Of a stretch of 50,762 nt of DNA, positions 8,234 to 17,500 are shown in pieces. Below the pieces are notes generated by a model. The model was not told the origin of the DNA. It did no database searches and saw only the letters and a program-made list of their open reading frames with translations. A program made the position numbers and the translations under genes. Source of the DNA: CAZMXS01 sp964570325 (GTDB lineage Bacteria > Verrucomicrobiota > Kiritimatiellia > CAIQIC01 > CAZMXS01); NCBI GenBank assembly GCA_964570325.1, contig CAZMXS010000031.1:1-50762 (forward strand), read 5' to 3'. Within the stretch, counting starts at the first letter, position 1, and each line of letters begins with the position of its first letter.

Positions 8234-8400
8234 CCATTGATCCAAGGCGTTCTCGTGACGGCCAGCCGCCTGGAGTTTGCCCGCCTTCCCAGCTTGGGGA
8301 TCGAGGATTGGGCGGCTTGATCCGGCCGGCTCACAAACAAAAATCACCATTCCGCCCTTTGATTCTAAGGGGGTGAAAAAACCGGCGTCCTTTTTTCTTG
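8234..8400. other. intergenic, no gene seen
   Basis: Together with the promoter region that follows, this forms a 294-bp gap before nrdJ. No coding potential, cobalamin-riboswitch box or strong terminator was recognised. Confidence 0.4.
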
Positions 8401-8461
8401 ATACCCCAATGGATAGGGGTATTTTCCGTTTATATTGATTCTGGCACCCATATATGGTGTG
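8401..8461. promoter_or_regulatory. nrdJ upstream palindromes, possible NrdR boxes
   Basis: Two palindromes precede nrdJ. One is ATACCCC-N8-GGGGTAT at 8401-8422 (centre 8411.5); the other is CACCCATATATGGTGT at 8445-8460 (centre 8452.5). The second matches about 11 of 16 positions of the remembered NrdR consensus (ACACWATATATWGTGT); the first matches less well. The centres are 41 bp apart, close to four helix turns; NrdR sites usually occur as phased pairs. A TTGATA at 8398-8403 could be a -35. Regulation by NrdR is inference. Confidence 0.4.
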
Positions 8462-8527
8462 CTGTTGGTTGGTTATTTTTTTTCGAACACGTTGCCATTT
8501 TGAGGCTTACACAAGGAGGGCTTTAGT

Positions 8528-11476
8528 ATGCTGGATGCCAGGGCGCCAGTGGACGATGGACGCAGTATTAAAGTGGGGCCGCGGGACCGGGGGATTGGAG
8601 TGCGCCCGGAGCGTAAAGCCGGTGGCGCGAAGGTCCGGCCGGCAAAGTCCAAAGGATTGAAGATCCCGCGCGTGTTCAGCGCGGCCGGCGTCAGCCCGTT
8701 CGCCCAGGTGGAGTGGGAGCAGCGCAAGGCGGTCATTAACGACGAGAAGGGCAAGGTGGTTTTTGAGCAGGACGGCGTTTTGATGCCCAAGAGCTGGTCC
8801 ATGCTTGCGACCAACGTCGTGGCTTCAAAGTATTTCTATGGCGAGCTGGGCACCCCGACGCGGGAACATTCGCTCCAGCAGCTCATCCACCGTGTCGCGC
8901 GCACGATTGCCGACTGGGGTCTGCGCGATGGCTATTTTGCCGGCGCCGAGGATGCCGAAGTTTTTTACAATGAACTGGCCTGGCTTTGTCTCAACCAGTA
9001 CGGCTCATTCAATTCGCCGGTCTGGTTCAATTGCGGACTCTACCAGCAGTACCATGTCGGCAAGGAGAGCGGGCCGGGTATGCTGCATTATGATCGGGCT
9101 GCGGCCGCGGTTCGGCAGGCGACCACGCAGTACGAGTATCCGCAGTGTTCCGCCTGTTTCATTCAGGCGGTGGATGACACCATGGAGAGCATCATGGGCC
9201 TGGCGCGGAGCGAGGCGATGCTCTTCAAATACGGCAGCGGCACGGGCTCCGACCTTTCGACGCTGCGCAGCGGCCGCGAAAAACTCAGCGGCGGCGGCCG
9301 GCCCAGCGGCCCGCTCTCGTTCCTGAAGGTCTATGATTCGATCGCCAGCGTCGTGAAGTCAGGCGGCAAGACGCGCCGCGCGGCCAAGATGAACACGCTC
9401 AAGGTCTGGCATCCGGACATCAAGGAATTCATTGAAGCCAAGACCCGGGAGGAACGGAAAGCCTGGGCGTTGATCGAGGGCGGCTACTCCGGCGATTTCA
9501 ACGGCGAGGCCTACGGCTCCGTCGCGTTTCAGAACGAGAACCTTAGCGTCCGCGTGACCGATGAGTTCCTGCGCGCCGTCGAGGAGGACCGCGAGTGGCG
9601 GACGCACTGGGTGACCGATCCGGCCCAGCCCGGACCGACCTACCGCGCGCGCGACCTGATGAAGTGGATTGCCGAAGGTACGTGGACCTGCGGCGACCCG
9701 GGCGTGCAGTACGAAGACACGATCCAGCGCTGGCACACTTGCAAGAACGCCGGCGCGATCAATTCGAGCAACCCCTGTAGCGAGTACATGTTCCTCGACA
9801 ACAGTTCTTGCAATCTGGCGTCTCTGAACCTGATGAAGTTTCTTAAAGAGGACGGCCAGTTCGATGTCGAGCGCCTGCGCGCGGCGGTCCGGGTGTTCAT
9901 CACCGCGCAAGAGATCATTGTGGATAACGGCAGCTACCCGACCGAGCCGATCGTGCTCAACAGCCATCGGTTCCGGCCGCTTGGTCTCGGCTATGCCAAC
10001 CTCGGCTGCCTCCTGATGGCGCTGGGCCTGCCGTACGACAGCGAAGACGGCCGGGCGCTGGCCGGGGCGATTACCGCGCTGATGCACTTCGCCGCCTATG
10101 AGCAGTCCGCGCGCCTGGCGGGCGTCACGGGTCCCTTTGAGGGCTACGCGGATAACCGCGCGCCGATGGCGGAGGTGCTCGAGATGCATCGCGCCGCTTT
10201 GGGGAAGATCCCGGCGACCTGCCCGGGCTACCTGGCGGAAGCCGCGCGGCGAACGGCCGACGAGGCCATTGAGCTGGGGCGCAAGCACGGCTACCGCAAT
10301 GCCCAGGTCACGGTGCTCGCCCCGACCGGCACGATCGGCTTCATGATGGACTGCGACACCACCGGCGTGGAACCGGACATTGCGATCGTGAAGTACAAGC
10401 TGCTGGCCGGCGGCGGCATGCTCAAGCTGGTCAACCGCACCGTGCCGATGGCCCTGAAGCGGCTCGGATACACGCCGGAGCAGGTGGACGCGATTATTGA
10501 TTATATTGATCACCACGACACGATCGAGGGCGCCCCGGGCTTGCAGGAGGCGCACCTGGCGGTGTTTGATTGCGCCTTCAAGCCGCGCAACGGCAAGCGC
10601 TTCATCCCTTATGCCGCGCACCTGCGGATGATGTCGGCCGTCCAGCCGTTCCTCTCCGGCGCGATCAGCAAGACGGTCAACATGCCCAACGAGGCGACCG
10701 TCGAGGAGATCATGCAGACCTATCTGGAAGGCTGGAAACTGGGGCTGAAGGCGGTGGCCATCTACCGCGACGGCTGCAAACGCAGCCAGCCGGTCAATAC
10801 CGGCAAGAGCGAGGAGAACCCGAAGGAGTCCGCCGCCCAGGGCGGCAACGGCTCCAAGGCCAAGCCGCTGCGCCGGCGCATGCCGACGACGCGCCAGTCC
10901 ATCACGCACAAGTTCGACATCGCGGGGCACGAGGGCTACCTGACTGTGGGGCTCTACGACGACGGCTCGCCCGGCGAGCTGTTCATCACCATGGCGAAGG
11001 AGGGCAGCACGATCGGCGGGCTGATGGACTCGTTCGGGACGGCGATCTCGCTCTGCCTGCAATACGGGGTGCCGGTCAAGACGCTGGTCGAAAAGTTCGC
11101 GCACACGCGCTTCGAGCCCAGCGGCTTCACCAAGAACGCGGACATTCCGATCGCGAAATCGCTGACGGACTACATCTTCCGCTGGCTGGGGCATACGTTT
11201 ATGGAAGGCTTCAAGGCGCCCGCGCCAGTGAAGTCGCTGCAGCCCGAGAACGGCTTCCACGCCGAGGCGATCAAGCAGAGCGCGCAGGCGGTTGGCGCAA
11301 AACCGCCGCCGGATACGACATCACCCAAGTATGGCATGGACGTCCAGGTGCTGGACCGCCAGTTCAAGGATTTCATGGAGGACGCGCCGGTTTGCGACGC
11401 GTGCGGTGCGATTACCGTCCGCAACGGCGCCTGCTACCGGTGCTACAACTGCGGCAACTCGATGGGTTGCTCGTAG
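8528..11476 (+). CDS. nrdJ: B12-dependent (class II) ribonucleotide reductase
   Basis: The 982-residue enzyme reduces ribonucleotides to deoxyribonucleotides using adenosylcobalamin, so it works without oxygen. Family features in order are: the substrate-site segment YPQCSACFIQ; FKYGSGTGSDLSTLR; the active-site block SSNPCSEYMFLDNSSCNLAS at about residues 415-434; NAQVTVLAPTGTIGFMMDCD; and a C-terminal TSCPD-like part (GLYDDGSPGELFITM, LVEKFAHTRFEPSG). The end is a four-cysteine knuckle, CDACGAITVRNGACYRCYNC, as in long NrdJ enzymes, where terminal cysteines re-reduce the active site. AGGAGGG at 8514-8520 sits 7 bases before the ATG. Length is typical (about 850-1000). It appears monocistronic. 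Confidence 0.95.
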   Translation: MLDARAPVDDGRSIKVGPRDRGIGVRPERKAGGAKVRPAKSKGLKIPRVFSAAGVSPFAQVEWEQRKAVINDEKGKVVFEQDGVLMPKSWSMLATNVVASKYFYGELGTPTREHSLQQLIHRVARTIADWGLRDGYFAGAEDAEVFYNELAWLCLNQYGSFNSPVWFNCGLYQQYHVGKESGPGMLHYDRAAAAVRQATTQYEYPQCSACFIQAVDDTMESIMGLARSEAMLFKYGSGTGSDLSTLRSGREKLSGGGRPSGPLSFLKVYDSIASVVKSGGKTRRAAKMNTLKVWHPDIKEFIEAKTREERKAWALIEGGYSGDFNGEAYGSVAFQNENLSVRVTDEFLRAVEEDREWRTHWVTDPAQPGPTYRARDLMKWIAEGTWTCGDPGVQYEDTIQRWHTCKNAGAINSSNPCSEYMFLDNSSCNLASLNLMKFLKEDGQFDVERLRAAVRVFITAQEIIVDNGSYPTEPIVLNSHRFRPLGLGYANLGCLLMALGLPYDSEDGRALAGAITALMHFAAYEQSARLAGVTGPFEGYADNRAPMAEVLEMHRAALGKIPATCPGYLAEAARRTADEAIELGRKHGYRNAQVTVLAPTGTIGFMMDCDTTGVEPDIAIVKYKLLAGGGMLKLVNRTVPMALKRLGYTPEQVDAIIDYIDHHDTIEGAPGLQEAHLAVFDCAFKPRNGKRFIPYAAHLRMMSAVQPFLSGAISKTVNMPNEATVEEIMQTYLEGWKLGLKAVAIYRDGCKRSQPVNTGKSEENPKESAAQGGNGSKAKPLRRRMPTTRQSITHKFDIAGHEGYLTVGLYDDGSPGELFITMAKEGSTIGGLMDSFGTAISLCLQYGVPVKTLVEKFAHTRFEPSGFTKNADIPIAKSLTDYIFRWLGHTFMEGFKAPAPVKSLQPENGFHAEAIKQSAQAVGAKPPPDTTSPKYGMDVQVLDRQFKDFMEDAPVCDACGAITVRNGACYRCYNCGNSMGCS

Positions 11477-11511
11477 GCGCGGCGCGCTCAAAATCGAATG
11501 CTCCCGGCTCG

Positions 11512-11555
11512 GAGTTCAAAGTGGCCTGGCTCGCCTTGAACTTTGAACCTTGAAC
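11512..11555. repeat. TTGAAC-type inverted repeat
   Basis: GTTCAAAG at 11514-11521 pairs with CTTTGAAC at 11541-11548, flanked by more TTGAACC units. It lies between nrdJ and the tRNA and could serve as the nrdJ terminator. A related, larger element lies at 19510-19605. Confidence 0.6.
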
Positions 11556-11606
11556 CTTCAGCCATCCGCTGTTACGTTACGCCCGTTTTCACCGTTAAGG
11601 CCGGAC

Positions 11607-11687
11607 GCTCGGGTGGTGAAATGGCAGACACGCATGTTTGAGGTGCATGTGCCGCAAGGCGTGGGGGTTCAAGTCCCCCCCCGAGCA
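11607..11687 (+). tRNA. tRNA-Leu (anticodon GAG)
   Basis: An 81-nt class II tRNA can be folded by hand. The acceptor stem is GCTCGGG (11607-11613) with CCCGAGC (11680-11686) and discriminator A. The anticodon stem is CATGT/GCATG around the loop TTGAGGT, giving anticodon GAG at 11640-11642. A long variable arm (GCC-GCAA-GGC) and T arm GGGGG-TTCAAGT-CCCCC follow. It reads CUC and CUU leucine codons. The 3' CCA is not encoded. Confidence 0.93.
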
Positions 11688-11927
11688 TTACCCCGCCATT
11701 ATGACGCTTGCCGGAGGCGAGCCGCGGATCCCGAACTCCCTCTTTGAGGTTTGAAAACCGCTCCTCATTAAATGTCGCCGGATGTCCGGCCATGGCTGCT
11801 TGACTGCCAGGTGTCGCATTGAATCCAGGAGGTGACGCGATCCGCGGTTATGGCTTTTCCGTTTTGGCGGAATGGTTCATGCTATCCGGGTCCGATGCAA
11901 AAACCGCAGAACAGGAGCAGGCATGCG
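11688..11927. other. intergenic, no gene seen
   Basis: No gene or integrase-like sequence follows the tRNA, so it does not look like a used attachment site. AGGAGGTG at 11827-11834 resembles a ribosome site, but the in-frame ATG at 11850 is about 16 bases away. Confidence 0.4.
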
Positions 11928-12425
11928 ATGTTGACGGCAACCATTTTCATGGGGGTGCTCGCGCTCGTCCTGGTGCTGATCGGATGGTGGCGGGGGGTGG
12001 GGGAGCATATCGTCGGGTTAAAGGCGGCGATTTTGATGACGCTGCAAATCGCGCCGATGTTGATCTTCGCTTTTATTGTCGCGGGGATGATTCCGGTGCT
12101 TGTGCCCAAGGCCGCGCTGGCGCGCTGGGTTGGCCACGAGTCCGGCCTGCGCGGCTTGCTGGTCGGCACGCTGGCGGGGGCGGCCGCGCCGGGCGGACCG
12201 TATGTCAGTCTGCCGCTGGCGGGGGCGTTGCTACGCGGCGGCGCGAGTATGGGGACGATGGTGGCTTTTGTGACGGCGTGGTCGCTGTGGGCGTTCGGCC
12301 GCCTGCCGATGGAGTTCGCGATCATGGGCTGGAAGTTCACTGTCGTGCGGTTCTTGAGTGTCTTTTTCTTTCCGCCGGTTGCGGGGTTCATCGCCAATCT
12401 GATCGCGTTGCGGCTGCGGCTGTGA
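11928..12425 (+). CDS. small permease, DUF318/ArsP-like half
   Basis: A 165-residue, very hydrophobic protein with about five membrane segments: residues 1-20, 34-58, a glycine-rich one near 72-100 (LVGTLAGAAAPGGPYVSLPL), 106-125, and a C-terminal pair. The GxxxGAxxPGGPxxSxPLA pattern recalls predicted permeases of the DUF318/ArsP group. Those usually have about 300 residues, so this would be a half-size form. ATG 11928 follows an AGGAG at 11913-11917; GTG 11832 or ATG 11850 in the same frame would add a charged leader and are possible. Substrate unknown. The CBS-domain gene lies 127 bases downstream and may or may not be co-transcribed. Confidence 0.6.
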   Translation: MLTATIFMGVLALVLVLIGWWRGVGEHIVGLKAAILMTLQIAPMLIFAFIVAGMIPVLVPKAALARWVGHESGLRGLLVGTLAGAAAPGGPYVSLPLAGALLRGGASMGTMVAFVTAWSLWAFGRLPMEFAIMGWKFTVVRFLSVFFFPPVAGFIANLIALRLRL

Positions 12426-12552
12426 TGGCAGACGCGCCCGCGCAGAATAGCGCTCGCCATTCCAGGCCGGGCCCGCTATAAAGGGGGCGTGGAAAGCGGG
12501 TCCGTATCCGCCGCAAAAAATACTAACGAAACTGGCAAAGAGGAGGCAGGCC

Positions 12553-12996
12553 ATGGCCACGGTCAGCACCATTGGCAAGTTACTGGATCAGAAGGGGCAT
12601 GAGGTTCTGTCGGTCGCGCCGAAGACCAGCGTGATGGACACGCTCAAGCAGATGTCGGACAAGGGTACCGGCTCCGCGCTGGTGCTCGACGGCGAACATT
12701 TGGTCGGGATCGTTTCCGAACGCGACGTCATCCGCAAGGTGATCCTCCAGAAGCAGGCCACACTGGAGGGTCCGGTCAGCGAGATCATGAGCCGCAAAAT
12801 TGTCGCCGTCACGCCGGACAATTCGGTTGACGAGTGCATGGCCCTGATGACTGAGAAGCGTATCCGCCACTTGCCGGTTCTCGACAAGGATAACCATGTC
12901 GCCGGCGTCGTTTCGATCGGCGATGTCGTCAAGTTCATGGTCGCCGAGAAGGATTTCATCATCAAGAACCTGACGCTTTATATTGCCGAGGGCTGA
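12553..12996 (+). CDS. tandem CBS-domain protein
   Basis: The 147-residue soluble protein consists almost entirely of two CBS domains: about residues 12-68 (VLSVAPKTSVMDTLKQMSDK...VGIVSERDVIRKV) and 78-138 (IVAVTPDNSVDECMALMTEK...VAGVVSIGDVVKFM). Paired CBS domains bind adenine nucleotides and signal energy state. No enzymatic domain is attached. AGGAGG at 12541-12546 precedes the ATG by 6 bases. It lies upstream of the Rex-hydrogenase region but is separated from it by a 230-base gap with its own operator, so it is probably a separate transcript. Stand-alone CBS proteins of this size are common in anaerobes and their partners are rarely known. Confidence 0.9.
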   Translation: MATVSTIGKLLDQKGHEVLSVAPKTSVMDTLKQMSDKGTGSALVLDGEHLVGIVSERDVIRKVILQKQATLEGPVSEIMSRKIVAVTPDNSVDECMALMTEKRIRHLPVLDKDNHVAGVVSIGDVVKFMVAEKDFIIKNLTLYIAEG

Positions 12997-13226
12997 ACGC
13001 CTCCAGCGGAGAGCCCGATACACGCTTCCTCTTGAATCCGACTTTTTGTTTAACCGCTTCGGCGCGCGTCAAGGCGTAGCCTGCAGCGCACCGGGAACGG
13101 TTCGTCCTGCCTTGAAGCAAGCCCGTCCAAATGGTCGGGCGACGCGTTCCCGCGGAGCTGTCCGACAAACGGGATCCGGATCGTTCCCCCGCCGTGCCGT
13201 CTGTCCCTTTTTTGTTCAAAAAAGTA

Positions 13227-13244
13227 TTGTGAATCATTTCACAA
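13227..13244. promoter_or_regulatory. Rex operator
   Basis: TTGTGAATCATTTCACAA is a perfect inverted repeat (TTGTGAA-N4-TTCACAA) identical in form to the Rex consensus. It lies 54 bases before the rex start, with TATAAC at 13254-13259 just downstream as a possible -10. Rex bound here in the NAD+-rich state would block the promoter; NADH would release it. Autoregulation and control of the [FeFe]-hydrogenase genes are inferred from position. Confidence 0.9.
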
Positions 13245-13297
13245 TGTGAAAAGTATAACAGTCGGACCCGTTGCCAGCGGTTGGCGCGGCGGAAACA

Positions 13298-13981
13298 ATG
13301 ATTGTGGTCTCCGAAAAAACCATCGCCCGGTTGGTGCAATATCGCCGCCTGCTGAACCAGTTGGCCGCGCGCGGCGTGGCCAGCGTCCACTCGCACGAGT
13401 TGGCCGCCCTGGCGCAGGTTTCCGCGGCGCAGGTGCGGCGGGATTTCATGGCGCTGATCGCGGCGGGCACGCCGATGCACGGTTACGATGTGGCGGCCCT
13501 GCTGGAGGCGCTGCGCGCTTTTCTGGATGCGCCGGAGGGGCAGGCGGCGGCGCTGGTTGGGATTGGCAACCTCGGCAAGGCCATCCTGACCTATTTTGCC
13601 GGCCGGCGGCCGAAACTGGTTATTGCGGCCGCCTTCGACATTGATCCCGCGAAGGTTCATCGGCTGTTTCGCTCCGTTCCGTGCTATCCAGTGGAGGAAC
13701 TGCCCGCCCGGGTCCGCGAGTTGGGCATCCGGCTCGGGATCATTACCGTGCCCGCGGCGGCGGCCCAGGCGGCGGCCGATCAACTGATCCGCGCAGGCGT
13801 GCGCGGCCTGGTCAATTTCGCGCCGGTGCCGCTGCAGGCGCCGGAAGGTGTGTTTGTGGAGGACATTGATATCGCGATGTCGCTGGAAAAAGTGGCTTTT
13901 TTTGCGCGGTCCGACCGGGCCGCCGAGCCGGCTCGCGGCGGGCGCCGGCCGGCGCCCCGGCTTCATGCCGCCGCCGTGTAA
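13298..13981 (+). CDS. rex: redox-sensing transcriptional repressor Rex
   Basis: The 227-residue protein has the Rex layout. An N-terminal winged helix (about residues 1-75) includes SVHSHELAALAQVSAAQVRRDF, then HGYDVAALLEAL. A Rossmann domain with ALVGIGNLGKAIL binds NAD(H). The C-terminal helix (VFVEDIDIAMSLEKVAFF) would be swapped between subunits. Rex represses fermentation and hydrogenase genes when NADH is low. ATG 13298 was chosen over the in-frame TTG 13271 because GGCGGAAA precedes it and the helix begins soon after. A perfect Rex box lies upstream and hydrogenase genes begin 27 bases after the stop, so this is very probably the operon's own regulator. The C-terminal tail is arginine- and proline-rich and not conserved. 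Confidence 0.95.
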   Translation: MIVVSEKTIARLVQYRRLLNQLAARGVASVHSHELAALAQVSAAQVRRDFMALIAAGTPMHGYDVAALLEALRAFLDAPEGQAAALVGIGNLGKAILTYFAGRRPKLVIAAAFDIDPAKVHRLFRSVPCYPVEELPARVRELGIRLGIITVPAAAAQAAADQLIRAGVRGLVNFAPVPLQAPEGVFVEDIDIAMSLEKVAFFARSDRAAEPARGGRRPAPRLHAAAV

Positions 13982-14008
13982 TTTGAAATAACCGGAGGAG
14001 AACGATCC

Positions 14009-14560
14009 ATGGTCACCGATAAACCGACAACCTGCGCTTGTGGCGCGGAGGCCTCGGAAGCCGAGCTGCTGGCGCGGCTCGACGGAGTCATCAAGGAATA
14101 CCAGGACAAGCCGGGGGGGTTGATCCCCGTCCTGCAGATCGCGCAGGGGTTGTTTGGCTACCTGCCCGAGGTGGCGTTGAAGCGGATCAGCGCCGGCTTG
14201 CGCAAGCCGTATAGCGAGGTGGCCGGGGTCGTCGGCTTCTATTCGTTTTTCTCGACCAAGCCGCGCGGCAAGCACTTGATCCGCGTTTGCCTCGGCACGG
14301 CGTGCTACGTCCGCGGCGGCAAGCAGGTGCTCGATGCAATGAAGAAGGAACTGGGCATTGACGTCGGCGACACAACCCCCGACCGCGTCTTTTCGCTCGA
14401 AGTCGCGCGCTGCTTCGGCGCGTGCGGGCTGGCGCCGGTGATCACGGTCAATGACGTGGTTCACCAGCGCGTCAAACCGGCTCGCATCCGTCAGTTGCTC
14501 AACCAGTACCGGGGTGTCCCGGCCAGCGAAACGGAGGCCCATCATGAACCAGAGAATTAA
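14009..14560 (+). CDS. hydC: [FeFe]-hydrogenase subunit HydC (NuoE-like)
   Basis: The 183-residue protein is a thioredoxin-fold [2Fe-2S] subunit. The ligands CLGTAC (C-x4-C) and CFGAC (C-x3-C) are all present, in the order typical of NuoE/HydC/HndA. The N-terminal helical part (LARLDGVIKEYQDKPGGLIPVLQIAQ) precedes them. An additional Cys pair near the start (TTCACG) is unusual. It would pass electrons within the soluble hydrogenase complex. AGGAGGAG-like bases precede the ATG (13995-14002). Its stop overlaps the start of the hydB fusion gene by 17 bases, showing tight coupling. Confidence 0.93.
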   Translation: MVTDKPTTCACGAEASEAELLARLDGVIKEYQDKPGGLIPVLQIAQGLFGYLPEVALKRISAGLRKPYSEVAGVVGFYSFFSTKPRGKHLIRVCLGTACYVRGGKQVLDAMKKELGIDVGDTTPDRVFSLEVARCFGACGLAPVITVNDVVHQRVKPARIRQLLNQYRGVPASETEAHHEPEN

Positions 14561-17500
14561 CCACCCCGCAGACCTGAATGCTTTGCGCGACCAGTTTCGC
14601 CCCGACGTGGTTGTCCGCCTCGACGCGGCGCCGGCCGCGGCGGGCACCCCCAGCCAAATCCTGGTTTGCGTCGGCGGCGGCTGCCTTGCCTCCGGATCCC
14701 CGGATATTTGCGCGGCGCTGCGCGACGAGATCGCCCGGCGCGGCGCGGGGTACCGCGTGAAGGTGGTCGAGACCGGTTGCATGGGCCCATGCGCGGCCGG
14801 CCCGGTGGCCAAGGTTATGCCCGACGGCGTGTTCTATCAGGATCTCAAGCCGGCGGACGCGGCCGAGATCATTGACCGCCACATCCTGCGCGGCGAGGTG
14901 GTCGAGCGGCTGATCCACAAGGACCAGGCCACCGGCCGGGCCACCGCCCATGCCGATCAGATCGAATATTTCCGCAAACAGAAGAAAATCGTCCTGCGCA
15001 ACTGCGGCATCGTGGATCCGCTGCGGATTGAGGACTACATCGCGCTCGACGGTTATCAGGCGCTGGCCAAGGCGTTGAGCGGCGGGAAGCCGGACGAGGT
15101 GGTCGAGACGGTCACCCAGTCGGGCCTGCGTGGTCGCGGCGGCGGCGGGTTCCCGACGGGGATCAAATGGAGCCTGACGCGCAAGGCCAAAGGCGAACGC
15201 AAGAATGTCGTTTGCAATGCGGACGAGGGCGACCCCGGCGCGTTCATGGACCGCAGCGTGCTGGAGGGCGACCCTCACAGCGTGATTGAGGGCATGATCA
15301 TCGCGGGGTATGCCATCGGCGGCACCAACGGCTATGTGTACTGCCGCGCGGAGTATCCGATCGCGATCGAGCGCCTGAACCGGGCGCTGGACCAGGCCCG
15401 CGCCTATGGTCTGCTGGGCCGGAATATCCTGGGTTCGGGCTTTGATTTTGATATCGAGATCCGGCAAGGCTCCGGCGCGTTTGTCTGCGGCGAGGAGACC
15501 GCGCTGATGACTTCCATCGAAGGCAATCGCGGCGAGCCGCGTCCGCGCCCGCCTTTCCCTGCCCACAAGGGCCTGTTTGGCCTGCCGACCCTGCTCAATA
15601 ATGTCGAGACCTTCGCCAGCGTGCCGCCGATCATAGCCAATGGCGCCGCCTGGTACGCCGCGCTGGGCACCGAGAAAAGCAAGGGCACCAAAGTGTTTGC
15701 GCTCGCGGGGGCGGTCAACAATACCGGCCTGGTCGAGGTGCCGATCGGCATTCCGCTGGGCGAGTTGATCTACGATGTCGGCGGTGGCATGCGCGCGGGC
15801 AAGCAGTTCAAGGCGGCCCAGATTGGCGGGCCGTCCGGCGGCTGCATCCCGAAGCAGCATCTCAATGTGCCGCTGGACTACGAGGCGCTGATCCAACTCG
15901 GCGCGATCATGGGCTCCGGCGGCCTGATCGTGATGGACGACGATAGTTGCATGGTGGACGTCGCCCGGTTTTTTCTTGAGTTCGTGCAGGAGGAATCCTG
16001 CGGGAAGTGCGTCCCGTGCCGCGTCGGCACCAAGCGCCTGCTGGAGATTCTTGATCGGATCTGCAACGGCGAAGGGCAGGAAGGCGATATCGAGAAGTTG
16101 ATCGAGCTCGGTAACGAGATCAAGGAAACGGCGCTGTGCGGGCTCGGCAAGACCGCCGCCAACCCGGTTCTTTCGACCATCCGGCATTTCCGGCACGAAT
16201 ATGTCGCGCACATCCGCGACAAGAAATGCCCGGCCGGCGTGTGCCCCGGACTGGTGCGCGCGCCCTGCCAGAGCGCGTGCCCGGCCGGTGTGGACGTCCC
16301 GGGCTTTGTCTCGCTCGTTGCCGAGAAGCGCTTCGCCGAGGCGCTCGCCCTGCACCGCGAACGTAATCCGTTCGCGGCGGCCTGCGCCCGCGTTTGTTTC
16401 CATACTTGCGAGGATCGTTGCCGGCGCGCGGCGCTCGACGCGCCGGTGGCCATTCGCGGCGTGAAACGGTTTATGGTGGACCAGGAAGTCACGATCCAGA
16501 TGCCCGAAGTGCGCGAGAACAAGCAGAACGCGGCCCGCAAAGTCGCCGTCGTTGGCGCCGGCCCGGCCGGCCTGTCCTGCGCCTTCTTCCTCGCGCGTCT
16601 GGGCTACAAGCCGCTGGTATTTGAGTCCGAGTCGCGGCCCGGCGGGATGATGGTCCAGACCATCCCGTCGTACCGGCTGCCGCGCGAGATTCTTGCCCGC
16701 GAGGTGCGCATGATCGAGAACCTGGGCGTGGATATTCAGACCGGGCGGAAGCTCGGGCGCGATTTCACGCTCAAGGGCCTGCGCGAGGAGGGCTATGAAG
16801 CGGTTTTTCTGGCCGTCGGCGCGCCGCAGGGCATGAAACTCGGTATCCCCAACGAGAACATCGAGGGGGTGACGGAGGCAATCACGTTCTTGCGCCAGTA
16901 CAATATCCGCGGCTCGGTTCCGGTCGGGAAACGGGTTGTGGTGGTCGGCGGCGGCAACGCCGCGATTGACGCCGCGCGCACCGCGTTGCGGCTGGGGGCG
17001 GAGTCGGTGACGATCATCTACCGGCGCACGCGCGACGAGATGCCGGCCTATGCCGAGGAGATCGAGGAGGCCGAGCACGAGGGCGTCCAACTCGCGCTGC
17101 TGACCGCGCCGGAGGAGATTATCGTGGAGCGCGACCGGGTCGCGGGCATCCGCTGTAAACATATGAAGCTCGGCGAATACGACCGCTCGGGCCGCCGGCG
17201 CCCCGAGGCCGAGGCGGCCTCGGAGTTCGTGATTCCGGCTGATCAGGTCATTGCGGCGATCGGGCAGAGCCTGGATGCCGCGGCGCTGCTCGGCGGTCTC
17301 GAAGTGAGCCTGAAGAGCAACGGTTACTTCGAGACTAATCCCGTCAATGGGCAGACCAGCCTGGCCTGGTTGTTCGCGGGCGGTGATGCCGCGACCGGAC
17401 CGTCATCCGTGATCGAGGCGGTCGCGGCCGGCGAGAAGGCGGCGGTCGGCATGGACACCCTGTTGACTGGCGGGAACCATGCCTTCTGGCGCGTGGACAA

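Noticed and set aside
8234..8527. Cobalamin riboswitch before nrdJ
   Set aside because: The region is long enough, but no B12-box-like conserved segment could be found.
9359..11260. A 633-codon open frame on the minus strand
   Set aside because: It lies wholly opposite nrdJ, whose family motifs are certain; high GC content produces long antisense frames. No family features.
11607..11930. Genomic island attached at tRNA-Leu
   Set aside because: No integrase and no repeat of the tRNA 3' end downstream within the window.
14499..17162. An 887-codon open frame on the minus strand
   Set aside because: Shadow of the hydB fusion gene; low-complexity residues and no motifs.
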